The translations under genes were made by a program, and so were the position numbers. This document shows positions 51,811-63,639 of a stretch of DNA of 64,000 nucleotides, piece after piece. The notes beneath the pieces are model-generated. The model was not told where the DNA came from. It worked only from the letters and a program-made list of their open reading frames with translations, and made no database searches. The DNA lies in contig CAIIXF020000003.1 in the NCBI GenBank assembly GCA_903813345.2, positions 34,211,000-34,274,999 of the forward strand. Reading direction: 5' to 3'. The stretch comes from Owenia fusiformis. Its lineage: Eukaryota; Annelida; Polychaeta; Sabellida; Oweniidae. Each line of letters opens with the position of its first letter. The first letter of the stretch is position 1.

Positions 51811-54800
51811 ATGTTACAAAAGTGTAGTTTTCTGATTTCTAGGCGAATAATTAGCTCCCCACTGTTGAGTAGATGTGTCCACTATATACAAGGACAATCA
51901 CCATCTCCTAAGATAAGGGAGTATTTCTATTACATTGACCACCAAGGCCAGGTAAATAGATAAACACATTTTTTCCTTTGACATAACTTTGTTTTTTACT
52001 TATCCACATAGGCCAAGGGAAAAGCAATAATAAGCTGTATATACTGTAGAAGACTTTATACAGCTTACTATTACTTTTCCCTTGGCCTATGCTTATTCAG
52101 TTACCAGATACTGAGAGTAGACCAGAGAGAATTGACATTTAGCCATATTGATGATCAATGCTTCATGTCAGACTGATCTACATTTGGAGTACCATAAATA
52201 GGCTAAATTGCATAGGCCAAGCACAGATGTTGGCCAGATTGTTTTGTAGTAGGATCATAGGCTCAAAGAATAATTCACAAGATACGACACTAAATTGGAA
52301 AATTTCAAAAAAAAATTGACCACCTTTCAAAATGTTCCTAATACAAAACGGTACCTGCTTCCCTGTGACAGATTTTGCACTTATTTTATAGCTGAGATCT
52401 TCATCTTTCTATTTCTACTTGTTTGGTTCGAGTAAATAACCTATGGATGCAGTTATTTGACTTTTAATACGGCGAATATTTTTCACGAGATCCGGACTCT
52501 TGTGTGTCCAAATATCAGTGTACTGATGACGTCACATTTCTGGAACCACGGGAGCAACATTCAGATTTGGACAGACAAGAGTCCGGCGATAAAATATCAC
52601 TATTTTGGCCTCTTATCAACGCAGTATTGCTTGAATAATGGTCATTGGTGATAAAAAAGTTAAAGAATAACAAGACGCTTCGAATGAGGTATGATTTGTC
52701 ACATATTTTTCAGAAATGGCTCCACAATCGTCATTTTAAAATTTGAAATTTTCCGAGGTGTCTCATCTTGAGGAATATTTATTGAGCTACTGATTCTACT
52801 ACAAAATAATCTTGCCGGGATCTATGAGGCCAAGGGAAAAGTAAAGTAAGCTCATGAAGTAAGCAATCAAATCACAGATCCGTAGCCAGATCCAGTCAGC
52901 CCCTATTGGTAGTACGCTCAATGAATAAATAAGAAAATGGACACAAGCCAAAATGGTACATCCAAAATATGACTACCCAAAAATATGACCTTTGTACTGA
53001 CCTTTATCTTTACCATCTCCCAGTCATTGAGTGATCAATATTTACCCTGTAATCTCTTCTTCATGTATTAGTTTTGGTTACATGATATCAATTATTGATG
53101 TTGTAAATCAAGTTTTTCCGGGACAATTATTTCAAATTTTCAGAGCATAGAGATAATGGAGTGTTTCGGTAATTTCCGGCAGTGTCCGATGTCCGTCTCT
53201 CAAATTACGCCACATCGCAAACAAACAGCCAATGAAAGTAAAGGATAGTGTAGCCTAACAAACCATTGTTACATGTAGTGTTTCTACAGGAGTTTAAAAA
53301 ACATCATGAGGTTTTTCAGTAATCTCTGATGTGACGGCATCCGGAGTGGCGTCACATTCTCAGAAAAGATATTGGACTTCAGGAATAAACATGAGAACAA
53401 CGGAAATAGCCGAAACACTCCATTACATATAGGTTCAGTTATTCTATGCTTTTATCAACAGACGCTTTCTTAAATGTGTGGGTTTAGTTATTGGAGATGA
53501 AGCTAACAGCAGTACACATCGTTTGAGGTATGACATGTGATATTCATTGATAACTGACTCCAAAATCAAGGGAATACATATTTTCCGAAGATGTTGCGTC
53601 TTGTCCTTGAGTATATTCATTGAGCCTAGACACCAAGAAGAGGTAACTGGCAGAGGTCCGTGAATCAAATGACTATATTGCAACAGTATATGAAAAAATA
53701 GAAACATGTACAAGGCCTAACTTTTGGATATTTCAGATAGTTATGTGTAATGTGCAGCAAAGCTGTGGCCTTTTGTAATTTAGGGAGTTTCAGCCATGTT
53801 AATTTTAGAAAATAACATGACAAAGCATCAAAGGATAAGAGGCCATACATAATGATAGCCAAACTATAAAACAAACTAAAATATACAAAACTTAAGCTGT
53901 GTATAAATGTTTCTATTTTTACATATACTGTTTCAATATGGTCCTTTGATTGCTTATTTTTCAGATTCAAAGCAGTTCCAAACATTTAAAGTTTTACTGT
54001 AGAGAAACTTGAGTTTCTGCATTTTATTGGCCAATGATGAAAAGTGATGCAAACCAGATAAATAGTACAGTTAGTAGTCTATATCAGAACTATAGGATAT
54101 ATAGAGATTGGTAGAGAATCTGACTTTGGGTACAAGTCAGGAATTCGATTCCCATATTGACCATTACCTTTCATGTAATGTCTATATCTGGCTTGTATCA
54201 TAACATTGGTGTCTGCATTGGCTATACATATCCTTTTGTGTGTGGTAAATTTCTGCCAGGAAAAGCAGGGCTAACCACAAGGATATGGTCCTTTCTTAGT
54301 GTAACGACAAAGTTATGACCCTAGATAGCTAGTTGATAATACATCAGAGCTGTAAATTCAAAGTTCTATTATTATCAATCTTATATTTTGTGATTTTAAA
54401 TTAATGATGATATGCAGCCAAAGTTATCATGAAATTCTTGAAAAGACAGCAAAGCCTTAATGCAACATCACAAACATGACAAATATTTTATTTGTTTGAT
54501 TTCAGCTTTTCCTTGACGATGCAAAGATCAAGAACTTTACTTCATGTTTTAAAGGTAAGCCAAATGTCAATGAAATTATTTATCTTTGTCAAAATGTATA
54601 TTTATTGACACAATTCCCATGATTGCCATATAGATGTGAAGTGAGGCCTTTGTACTCAAACATATCTCTTTGTGAACACCTCAAAACATTAACAATTTCA
54701 CTAACAATTTTGTTTTCGACCATCATCTTAAAAAGAAGTCCCAATGGCATTCACTTTTGATGTGTGTAAATGTAATTCAAAATTGATTGTTCACGTTTAT

Positions 54801-55452
54801 TTGTCTAATTTTCTTGTTTTCGCCACCATTAAGTCATATATCGTTATAGTCTCTACTTTTTATGACTGGCGTTCTGTGTTGGCATTTGCATTTAGCTTAG
54901 CACTATCCAAATTACACTTTTTGTGGTGGTTAGTTAGTCATTAAATTCCTTGTTTTCTTTATACAGCATGCAACTTAAATTTATTTTTCAATTTCAGAGA
55001 AAGATTTTTTGGAATTCTTCTTCAAAAGAGTGAAAACAAATGAAAGTGGGCGCTACGAAGACTTCCCTTATATATCCTTATGTGGACGTGAACGTAATTT
55101 CATTCGCTGTGATGATCAACCAATCGTATACACACATCTAATCCAAACAGAATCTGGACATATGCTGACTTATGGGTATGCTGGTGATAGACTTAAGGTT
55201 GAATTCGAACCATCAGAACTCTGCATGTTACCTTGGACAGGACGTGTGTACCACCCTGCGTCAGATCGCACAGGGGGTGTTGGCTTGATTAAATCTAGTC
55301 TAGCAATTGAACTGAGTCAATATTTTGAATATGGACATGGGGACGAGAGTCAGCCCCCAACACATTTCAACTGGCAAAATCACAATTATACACTTACAAA
55401 CAATTTAGTGAAATTGGTAGAAGAAAAATCACATGTGGAAAATGAGACATAA
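51811..55452 (+). CDS. C8orf82: UPF0598 family protein (C8orf82 homologue), complete, 3 exons
   Basis: Exons 51811-51951, 54506-54554 and 54998-55452 join in frame (645 bp, 214 codons plus stop; human protein about 216). Conserved family blocks are visible: YFYYIDHQGQLFLDD spanning exons 1-2, KNFTSCFK, ESGRYEDFPYISLCGRERNF in exon 3, GRVYHPASDRTGGVGLIKS, and ELSQYFEYG near the C-terminus. Function is unknown. The first 25 or so residues (MLQKCSFLISRRIISSPLLS) are Arg-containing with no acidic residue, like a mitochondrial targeting peptide, which would fit a mitochondrial location (inference). The start is the first ATG after the TATA-like and ETS-like sites, and exon 1 has a consensus donor. 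Intron 1 (2.55 kb) holds several inverted-repeat elements and a SINE-like sequence. The gene is divergent from KATNB1 and convergent with PEPD. Confidence 0.95.
52007..52091. repeat. Near-perfect 85-bp hairpin in C8orf82 intron 1
   Basis: Arms of about 33 bp beginning CATAGGCCAAGGGAAAAGCA, with two mismatches and a loop of about 19 bp. Part of one arm (GAGGCCAAGGGAAAAGTAAA) recurs near 52826, so it is probably a mini-MITE. The size also fits a microRNA-like precursor. Confidence 0.75.
52492..52586. repeat. Inverted repeat with CCGGACTCTTGT arms, C8orf82 intron 1
   Basis: CCGGACTCTTGTGTGTCCAA faces TTGGACAGACAAGAGTCCGG across about 55 bp. The loop contains TGATGACGTCAC, a CRE-like palindrome. 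Probably a small non-autonomous DNA element. Confidence 0.7.
53154..53425. mobile_element. 272-bp MITE with 25-bp TIRs, C8orf82 intron 1
   Basis: Terminal inverted repeats start TAATGGAGTGTTTCGG at the left and end CCGAAACACTCCATTA at the right, extending to 25 bp with two mismatches. The terminal TA is consistent with a TA target duplication. There is no coding capacity. A Tc1/mariner-type MITE is the most likely class. Confidence 0.8.
54085..54330 (+). mobile_element. tRNA-derived SINE-like sequence, C8orf82 intron 1
   Basis: A tRNA-like head includes TATAGAGATTGGTAGAGAAT (A-box-like), an anticodon-stem-like pair CTGACTT...AAGTCAG and GAATTCGATTCCC (B-box-like, GGTTCGANTCC), in the order and spacing of a tRNA. 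About 170 bp of non-tRNA body follows. The 3' limit is uncertain. The head is too diverged to be a functional tRNA gene. Confidence 0.55.
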
Positions 55453-55508
55453 CCACTTGATGAATCATAAGCTCAATCACACAAAGTTGTTTTGTTGTAT
55501 CATTCTTG

Positions 55509-55514
55509 AATAAA
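55509..55514 (+). terminator. Polyadenylation signal (AATAAA) of the C8orf82 homologue
   Basis: AATAAA 57 bp beyond the stop codon at 55452, in a position typical of a short animal 3' UTR. Confidence 0.65.
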
Positions 55515-56721
55515 AAGCTTTGTTAAAGTGGCAATATGATATTGATTTATATAGGCTAGCAAGCTAACATTTGAGTGGAAAATCCTATATTACCACTTTA
55601 AAGATATAATATGTCAATCATCATTTAATTTGGAAATGACATTATACAAAATAAAACAAACTTACATATTTTTGAAATCAAAGCATTTTTTATTATAAAA
55701 TTATTTCTTATTCATGCTGTCCTTTAGTACAGAGAACAGTGACCTCCTCAGGTTTTATATTTTTCTCAAACAGGTACTAAATTCTAGTTTTACTTGTTTT
55801 GTTCAACATATCATCGTTCTGAGGGGTGCAGATTTTCAACAGGTTGACATGTATTTTGATATGAATTTCCAACACCTGGTTGTTATTTTAATGCTGGGAG
55901 ATCACTGGATGAGAAGTGAATAGAAGGAACATTTTGAAGTGAACACCTCTCAAGTGAACATTTCTCTGAATACATATTATTCTAAACTTTAATTTGCAAA
56001 TCGCTCCATATGGCATTTGATTGAAGATCATGAGCAAATATTCTATCAGAGTATTATATTGCACAAAGTATATGTTGAAATAAAACTAAAACAGATCTCG
56101 ATAAAAGACCCTGTGAAACAAAATACCGGATTTTCTTATAAAGAGGCCCGGAAAATAAGGCTTGAAGTTTTGCTAAACATTGCCATACTTGCCTTTTTAA
56201 CATTTTATTTTGCTCTCTCATTTCACAATTTCAATTCACTGATATTTAAGTCTATGTCACATTTATAGTCCGATTGGGTTAATGTATACTACTGTTACAA
56301 ACTCCTTATATGGTGCTATTGTTACTAACTCCTTATATGGTGCTACTGGTTTGGCTACTCTGAATCATCCTCAACACCTGGGAATAATTATAGTTATTTT
56401 ATGTACCTTATATTAATGAAAATGGCCGCCTCATGAATTTTGATCTCTAATGTCAAATAAGATGAATTCAGCTTAAAATCTCATGAAAATTTAATCGAGC
56501 TACATTTCTTATTTGTCCAGTTATGTAGTTGATAATTCCACCATTTTGCATTCCAAAACAAAATCAGCATCAGGATACAAGGCACCTTTGGGACAATAAG
56601 TATATATCGATTAGCTGATTATGTCAACATTGAAATGTACATGACATGCATAGTTCATAAAACTAGTAGCATTCAAAAATGCTTATGGCACACCCTGCTC
56701 AGCATGGTATTCGTGGTTTAT
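55515..56721. other. Intergenic region between convergent genes
   Basis: About 1.2 kb between the C8orf82 poly(A) signal and the PEPD stop. It contains a short duplicated TCCTTATATGGTGCTA word near 56305-56345 and AACACCTCTCAAGTGAACAT near 55940, reminiscent of the GTGTTC repeat family. No gene is seen. It presumably includes the PEPD 3' UTR. Confidence 0.55.
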
Positions 56722-59700
56722 TTATTGTTCCTTTGTTTCATTTCTTCTTCCTTCTGCCATGCAGGCTTCAATCTCCTCGACAGTGCGGGGGACACATGTC
56801 AGTAGTTCCATACCATCTTCTGTTGTTACAATGTCATCTTCAATACGCACCTACAATTATAAAAAATGTGTTCTTAGATGAAGAGTATAGTAGCTTAAGT
56901 TGTAATCAAGTTAAACAACTTTTCAAAATGTTTGTTAAATTGTAGTACTAAACTGAATGTTTAATAAAATACTGCACTTATTAAGTTGTGTGGCTGACAC
57001 CAAAATAAGTGATAATAAATAATAAAACAGTGAATAAAATAATTAACAAGTTATTATGTTATCTTGAGTGTGCAGTAGCCTATATTTCTAAAACAATTGA
57101 TGTGTTATGAGAAATAGTGATCTGCAATAATGATGACCCCAGTGTGATTTAAAAAGACAATTGCAATATCTACTCACCCCACCAAACCCTCGGAATGTGT
57201 CGATAACTTCTCTCACCATGAAGCAGTTCTGCTCTGGATTCTCCAAGGCAGCATCAAGAAGCTGAAATTTAAATGAAGCGTCAGGTCAATATTTGCATGT
57301 TCTAAATTGTGTCAATCAGTTTTTGACACTGTCAGCTTAATCTGTTAATTTGATAAGAACCTGACCATCAAAGAAAATCTAGTGGCGACAAATGTAAACT
57401 TAAATTAGTTGTTATTATCCATTGACTCATCTACCCTCATCTGTCATTGGCCCTACCACTAAGATGTCAAAAAGAAAATATTTTCCCAAACATTTCTCCA
57501 ATATGCCATTGATGAATGTATTGTCTTAGTTTTTCTTGGGAATTTTTGCCATGGCCCTGCCAGGCCAGTTGTACACTTATAACTAATTTTATTTATGAAG
57601 AAATCAGAAAAAATGAAAATAAAAAATTTAGCAAAAATGTGTTTATTATCTCCCAGGTTTTGTTATCTCTAGTCCCCATTGTTGAGATAGAACTTACGCA
57701 GTCTATGAAATATATTCCTGGTTCTATTGTCAAACACATATTTGACTCAATGTCTCTTGCAGTCCTTAAGCTCCTCAATCCAGGCTCCTCTATTCTCTCA
57801 ACTCCCTGCAACATTACAAATCATACTTTAAAATGTAAAATAAATAAAATACACATCGTGTAAGTAGTTGAAGTAATCCTAGGGGCAAACTTAAGACCAA
57901 CAAGAGTTGTGTTATGTAAACAGGGCAGCATCGCTGACCTTTTTAAGTACCCTCAATATACTGGCCCACGAGCCATATGACTACTCTTTCAAAATAATGC
58001 TACTTGACTCTTATACCATGTACTTCTTGTTCCTATTTTTGCTTTAGTGGAATAATTTTGTTGCTAATACAAAGAAAATGAACAAAGATCCTTGCACCAA
58101 CAATGAAAACAAATTGAATTCATATGTTAGTCAATTTTCTAACAAACACCAAATGGGCCTCTTACTGGAAGTACTTATAAAATTAGCCACAAGGCCTTTT
58201 TACATTGGTAAACAAGGAAAGGGCTCATTTCGAGGAAATCTGGTACAAATGTTTAAATCATTTTGACAGTCAGCACCAAGTTTAGAGTGGTATAATCATG
58301 AATTAATTTCAAACTCACCTCAGGGTAACCCCCTACATCATGTGTATCACATCCCATAAAGTGGCCCAAGCCATGAGGCATGAACACAGCACCAAGTTTA
58401 GCTTTCACCATGTCATCTATATCTCCTTTCAACAATCCATGACACTTCAGCTCTTCTAAGTGAACCCTGTCAGCCAGTCGGTGCATGTCTGTCCAATTGA
58501 CACCTACAAAATACAATTGACATCTACAATTAAATTTACCTCTTCAATTTACAACTGACATCTTTAAATTGCAATTGACACCTACAATTGACATCTACAA
58601 TTTACAATTGACATCTATAAAATACAAGTGACACCTTCAATGTACAACTGACATCTACAATTTACAATTGGCACCTAAAATTTACAATTGACATCTACAA
58701 TTTACAATTGACACCTACACTTTACAACTGACATCTACAACAAACAATTGACACCTACAATATATAATTGACACCTACACTATACAGCTGACATCTTCAA
58801 TTTCATCAGATGTCGCAAAATTAAACTCAATCATGGCAAATAAAATAAAATTTAAGGTAGCCTAGGTTATGAATATGCAAAACTTGAGAGCTTGGTCTAA
58901 ACATATAGTTTTACAAGGCATTAACATGCAAGATGTTACCACTTGCCATTTGTTACAGTTGCTGACAACACCATTCCCAGAAATCGGGAGACTATAACAA
59001 TATGTCACCACTAGCGCTACACTGATATAACAAACATGATAAAATAACATACCTAGCATCTAAAATGAAATAATTTTTAGTCAATTTGGAACAAACCTAC
59101 TTAAAATGAACTGAAACTTTTGTACTCCAAATAGATAAGTGAAACAAACCTGGTTTCAAAGCTTTCATGACAGCTCGGCTTGACTTGTATACTGAATTAT
59201 AGATGTCCTTCTGTTTTTCTGTGAACTTGCCATTTGCAGGGAAAGAGCATGTGATATCAGATGTGTAGCAATAGTATTCACCACCCATGTCAAAAAGACT
59301 GAAATAAAACAACAAAATAAACAAATAAGATTGGGATAAAATAAGTAATTATGCAATTTATAATGCAAACTTTAGGATCTTTAGATATATCAATAAGAGA
59401 AAACATTATTAAGTCAAGCTCTGAGAAAATGTGGAGTCCACCTACCACATATCTCCATCGTTGATTTTCTTATCATTTGGAGCCCCTGCGTGCCCATAAT
59501 GTAGGGTGGCCCCATTGTTTCCACTATAAAACAATAAACAAATCTTTAAATACATATGTCTTATTTTTTATATTTTTTTGAGCTAGAAATAAATCCACTT
59601 TGAAGCAGATGGTTCTATTTCTTCTTTATTGTTCATACTGTTTTTCCTCTCATGTCATCATGAAATCTTTGATATGATAGATTACCTCATAATAATATAT

Positions 59701-62700
59701 GAATAGCTTTAAACATTCAAAACTGATCTTTTTATCAAATTATGAGGTATGGTAGTATTTAAAGGCTCACTATGCATATTTTCAAAATTTTTGGGCAAAA
59801 TAAAGACTTACTTTTGAACTTCATAGTATTTCAAATGGATTGATAAGTTTCATTAGACCCAAAAAATGTCAATGAAAGATGGCGAAGTTGTTTGTATCAC
59901 ATGATTCATTCATTTTTATAGAAGTGTCGCCATCTTTTAAATCAAGAGTTATTTAAAAACATGCACTTTTGCGCTTTGTCAAAAATGGGCATGCACTACA
60001 AAGGATCTCTGAACTTCAAATGCTGTTTTTTCGTTTCAATATTAATGCAAATCAAAATTTGTATCATATTTGATTGAGTGTGTAAATAATATGTTTCAAT
60101 GATTATTAACTTTTTTTCTTCTAAAGTAAGCATAGTGGACCTTTAATTTATTTTTTGTGCTATTTACACCTTTAATATTATGAAATATAACATCAAACTT
60201 CAACTGATCCAAATACAATCTCATGTTGTTCTCTACTGTATCCAGTTTAACACTGTTATACCTTCCACATATGCAGGTATATGAGCAATGTCTCATACCG
60301 CCAATCTTGTAGCAATAGTGAGAAAATACTGATTCCATTTGGTACTCCATCAATCCAGGACGAACAGACCTCATTACCTGCAGAAAATATAGATAATAGA
60401 TGAAGGAGTGATTATCATTTAAACATTATACCTTCCACATACGCAGGCCCATGAGCAGTGTCTCATTCCACCAATCTTATAGCAATAGTGAGAAAACAGA
60501 GATTCCATTTGGTATTCCATCAATCCAGGGCGAACAGATCTCATTACCTGCAGAAAATTCAGCACTCTATTTAAAGAAGTAGAACAGATAGAGAGTGTAA
60601 AATATTGGATGCAATCTTTTCAAAAACCACATTACTCAGAAAAAGTAAAAAAGTGACCTTTTTAGCTCTCCCATTTGTGTGTCCCCTCCCGTACAACTAA
60701 AATGATTTCATAAAAAAGGACACAATGCTAATTAAGCTGACTCCTGACTTTTTAGACATAACTCACCTCTTTGTGAGCCTCGCTGCTGATTTTGTTTGTG
60801 TAGCGTAAAATCTCTATTTCTTGTGGACTTTTGAAGACGCGGCTGAAATATTTGAATTGTGTTTATTGAATAATAACATATAGAGCTGATTTTAATATTC
60901 AGTACTATAGAGTGATCTGGTTCTTAGTCTTACATATTTCTCTGTGTTTCTCTCATGTTACATGTACCTCATGTATTGTTCCAACTTTCGTATAATAACT
61001 ATCAAGATGTAGTCAAGCAAAGTTATATAAAGCGGGAATGTATACATATTGTTTTGGATCAATACAATGGTACTGTCATCGCGTTATGAAAGTGAAATAT
61101 GAAAAGTTAAAGTTCTCATAAGATGAACAATTTATTATAGAAATGGACTGATAAAAACAGTTTTATATAATTGACGGTGCATTTCTTTGAATCTACCAAT
61201 AGTTAAATCTAAAAGAAATTTTTTTCTCATTTGATACTCACCATTCCATGATCTGTGGATGAAGAAACTTGTTATCTACTGTGAACCTAAACATAAAAAA
61301 TAAGTTAAAGTCTGATTTGTGAAAAACTACAATACAGTAAAAATATTTCAAGTGGAATACATCTGTAAGTGCCACATCTTACATGTGGAATAGTTTTCAA
61401 AGTTCTTTGTCCGATTGACTACATGTTAGTGAATCTAACAGTTTCTAGTAAATTGACAATAAGATTTTTCACATATTTTATGGAAGGGAAGAAACAGACC
61501 TGGGGTGAAAGGTTTGTTCCTTTTATTCAATGGGAAATATGTCTTGCCAACCCAGGGCCAGTACATATTTTGCCGAACTAGAAATAAATTCTGACTTACT
61601 CACTGATTCCATCAAATGCTGCTTCTCTACAAAAATTTCCACTGTCTGTGTTGAGGCCATGCTAAAATATAAAAGATCATATAATATTTGATGTGTTTAT
61701 ATAATGATCTTTTAATAGTATTGCTTTTCTCTGACTGATTTTTGCCCATGCTTACTGTGAGATCAAACAAAGTAAAAATATATGATTTAAATTAAAACAG
61801 CTTTGGAACATTAGAAAGAGGTATCAAACTGAGACCTTTTACACTTCTACTCTAAGAATCCATCTTGGTAGTGACATGAAAATGTTGATTTACAAGTGGG
61901 AGTCAACAATCATCCCTTAAGAGGGAGTAGTCCAAACTCAACTTACCAATGTCAGCAGTACACTTGGTTTCAGCTCTTTTAGAACATTGGCAAGCTGGAA
62001 TATATTAAAAGTACAGTAAAATGTTGGTAGGAAGACCCTTGAGTGTTTCAATTGGGAGGTGTTCCACTTATAAAGATTCATTAACAAGAAGTCAATGGGT
62101 CATGATACTCTTAAACTACTTCACATAAGTCATTGCTCTTGTGAGATGTTCATTTGTGAGTTGTCTCACATGCAAGGTGTTCCATTGCACAGGTTTTACG
62201 CTGTAAACACAATAAGAGCACTAACACACCTGGAAATATCTCAGAAAAAAAGTTGAGCTTTCTAATATATTTTTTTGCTGAATTGGGAAAATGTGCATTG
62301 GCCTGTATTGAGAAAATAACTCCATATCTTATGTTAAAATTATGTATAGATTTGTATAGATTTTCAAACTGACATGTTGAATCAATAACTCAAGTTACTG
62401 ACAGACAATGTCCCCAGTTCTGCTTATATCAATAACTGCAGTTACCATTATTTTAGCTTACCTCAGGCACCCAATGGACTTCATCTGTGTGGTATTTCTT
62501 CTGGAAGTCTCCTTGGGTAAACAACCTGAAATAAGTGAACCCATAAAGTATAATATATCTCCCATATTACTGTTATTCACTAAATATTTATATTTTTTAG
62601 AAAATATTTATAAATCATATAATGGTTCATCTTGTGCTTGGGACCACAAACTTGTTTAAATGTTATATTCCTTTCAACAAAAATAAAATGCTTAAAAAGT

Positions 62701-63615
62701 CACTCTGAGGTTTACTTTTCACACAATTTAAACTACATGTCATTACAAAATGCAGAAAGTTAACTTTTGTTTTCTTACTTTCCCATCCAAACAGCATATG
62801 AATCTGGCAATTTTGGCATGAATATAATTGACTTTCCCGAATCTACATCTATGGCTCCATATGCATCAGGCTCCAGCACCCCAAATGTCCAGTGGAAATA
62901 TGATTCCTAAATTGACAAATGCATAAAATCATTTAAATACATATAAAACTATCGTGATTCATATTTTATGTAATAGATATATGGGGTAGGTTGGATCTGG
63001 AAACTGAGAAAGATTAGGGCCTAGAATTGATTTTTGTGTGAGAAGAAACATCAAGGCCAAGGTCAGAAATGAGACTTTTTCTTGAAAATGAGGTTCAAAA
63101 GGCCTAGCTATTATCAGTCCTGAAATGAAAAATTTGAGGCCTAAAATCTGGCTGTGTAGGAGGTGGTGTTCACTTGTATATCTGCTTCTTTGATTTCTAT
63201 TTAAGATTCTATTAATGAGGCAAAGAGTGATAAGCAAAACTTACAAGCTGAATGTAACACTTCTGGAACAGTCTTCAAAAATATCAGTATTTAACGATGG
63301 CTGTTTTGTAGGTTTTATAATGGCTCTCACAATGCAAATCTCCAGTAATGCTAATTATACTTTTTTACTCCATTTTGCAACAACCAAGATATTTTACTGC
63401 CATACAAAACTTGAATTCATAAAAGACATACCTGTCTGAACACTGGTTCATGGTCACTGCAGTAGCGAAGTTTAGACTCGCCTCCTTGTAGCAGCACTAG
63501 TGACCCCTTTTGGTAACCAGGAGCATTACGAAGTCTTTCACACAGTCGTTGGCGGTTTTCCTTGTGGAGACTCATGGGAATCTCCAGGGTGGTTGAACCC
63601 TGACAGAATGCTGGC
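56722..63615 (-). CDS. PEPD: Xaa-Pro dipeptidase (prolidase), partial: N-terminal few residues lie beyond the right edge
   Basis: Cytosolic Mn-dependent metallopeptidase of the M24 (pita-bread) family that hydrolyses X-Pro dipeptides, as from collagen turnover. Exons in gene order: 63432-63615, 62779-62906, 62462-62525, 61947-61994, 61600-61661, 61242-61286, 60767-60842, then one of 60432-60547 or 60262-60377, then 59446-59523, 59150-59298, 58319-58503, 57698-57805, 57178-57261, 56722-56850. Phases agree throughout; about 485 codons are present (human protein 493). Motifs include NRQRLCERL near the N-terminus, [36 protein letters not shown] and [11 protein letters not shown]. The metal ligands are all present: Asp in LFDMGGEYY, Asp in TSDITCSFP, His in PHGLGHFMG, Glu in [10 protein letters not shown] and Glu in VRIEDD. 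The stop at 56722-56724 overlaps an AATAAA. The first exon in the window begins in phase 2 of a codon, so the start methionine is to the right. Confidence 0.97.
58503..58805. repeat. 20-bp minisatellite adjoining a PEPD splice acceptor
   Basis: About 15 copies of GACATCTACAATTTACAATT and its GACACCTAC... variant. The array begins right at the acceptor of the 58319-58503 exon; the exon start itself (complement of CAATTGACACCTACAAAATA) fits the repeat word, so the array may have grown from the exon-intron boundary. Confidence 0.88.
58915..59040. repeat. Interspersed repeat copy in a PEPD intron
   Basis: Partner of the copy at 35070-35170 (shared AAGGCATTAACA, GCAA, TGCCATTTG order). Class unknown. 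Confidence 0.6.
60262..60377 (-). CDS. PEPD: PEPD duplicated exon, copy A (downstream)
   Basis: A 116-bp exon beginning GTAATGAGA after CTGCAG and ending GGAAG before GTATAAC. It encodes [17 protein letters not shown], then [20 protein letters not shown], then G and a split codon completed to Ser by the next exon. It matches the canonical animal sequence (MRHSSYTCICGSG in human) best. It lies 54 bp downstream of copy B with the same phases and length. Confidence 0.93.
60432..60547 (-). CDS. PEPD: PEPD duplicated exon, copy B (upstream), alternative
   Basis: Tandem copy of the preceding exon, offset by 170 bp, also 116 bp with CTGCAG acceptor and GTATAAT donor. The protein differs from copy A at four places: ESL for ESV, and SWACVCG for SYTCICG. 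The frame is intact, with no stop. Because both copies keep reading frame and splice sites, it is likely an alternative exon rather than a relic. Confidence 0.88.
62008..62205. repeat. MITE-like GTGTTCC repeat with TACAGTAAAA ends, PEPD intron
   Basis: It begins GTACAGTAAAATGTTGG and ends CAGGTTTTACGCTGTAA, giving short imperfect terminal inverted repeats. It contains GGGAGGTGTTCCACTTAT, GTCAATGGGTCATGATAC and AAGGTGTTCCATTG. It shares modules with 42000-42175 and 40735-40925. Confidence 0.65.
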
Positions 63616-63639
63616 CTAGATAACAAAGTACATTTTGGC

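Noticed and set aside
54085-54160. Functional tRNA gene
   Set aside because: A- and B-box-like words and an anticodon-like stem are present, but the acceptor stem does not pair well and non-tRNA body follows; a SINE head fits better.
60432-60547. Copy B of the PEPD exon as a dead duplicate
   Set aside because: It has an intact frame, both splice sites, identical length and phase, and differences concentrated in one short segment. I therefore prefer an alternative exon, although expression is untested.
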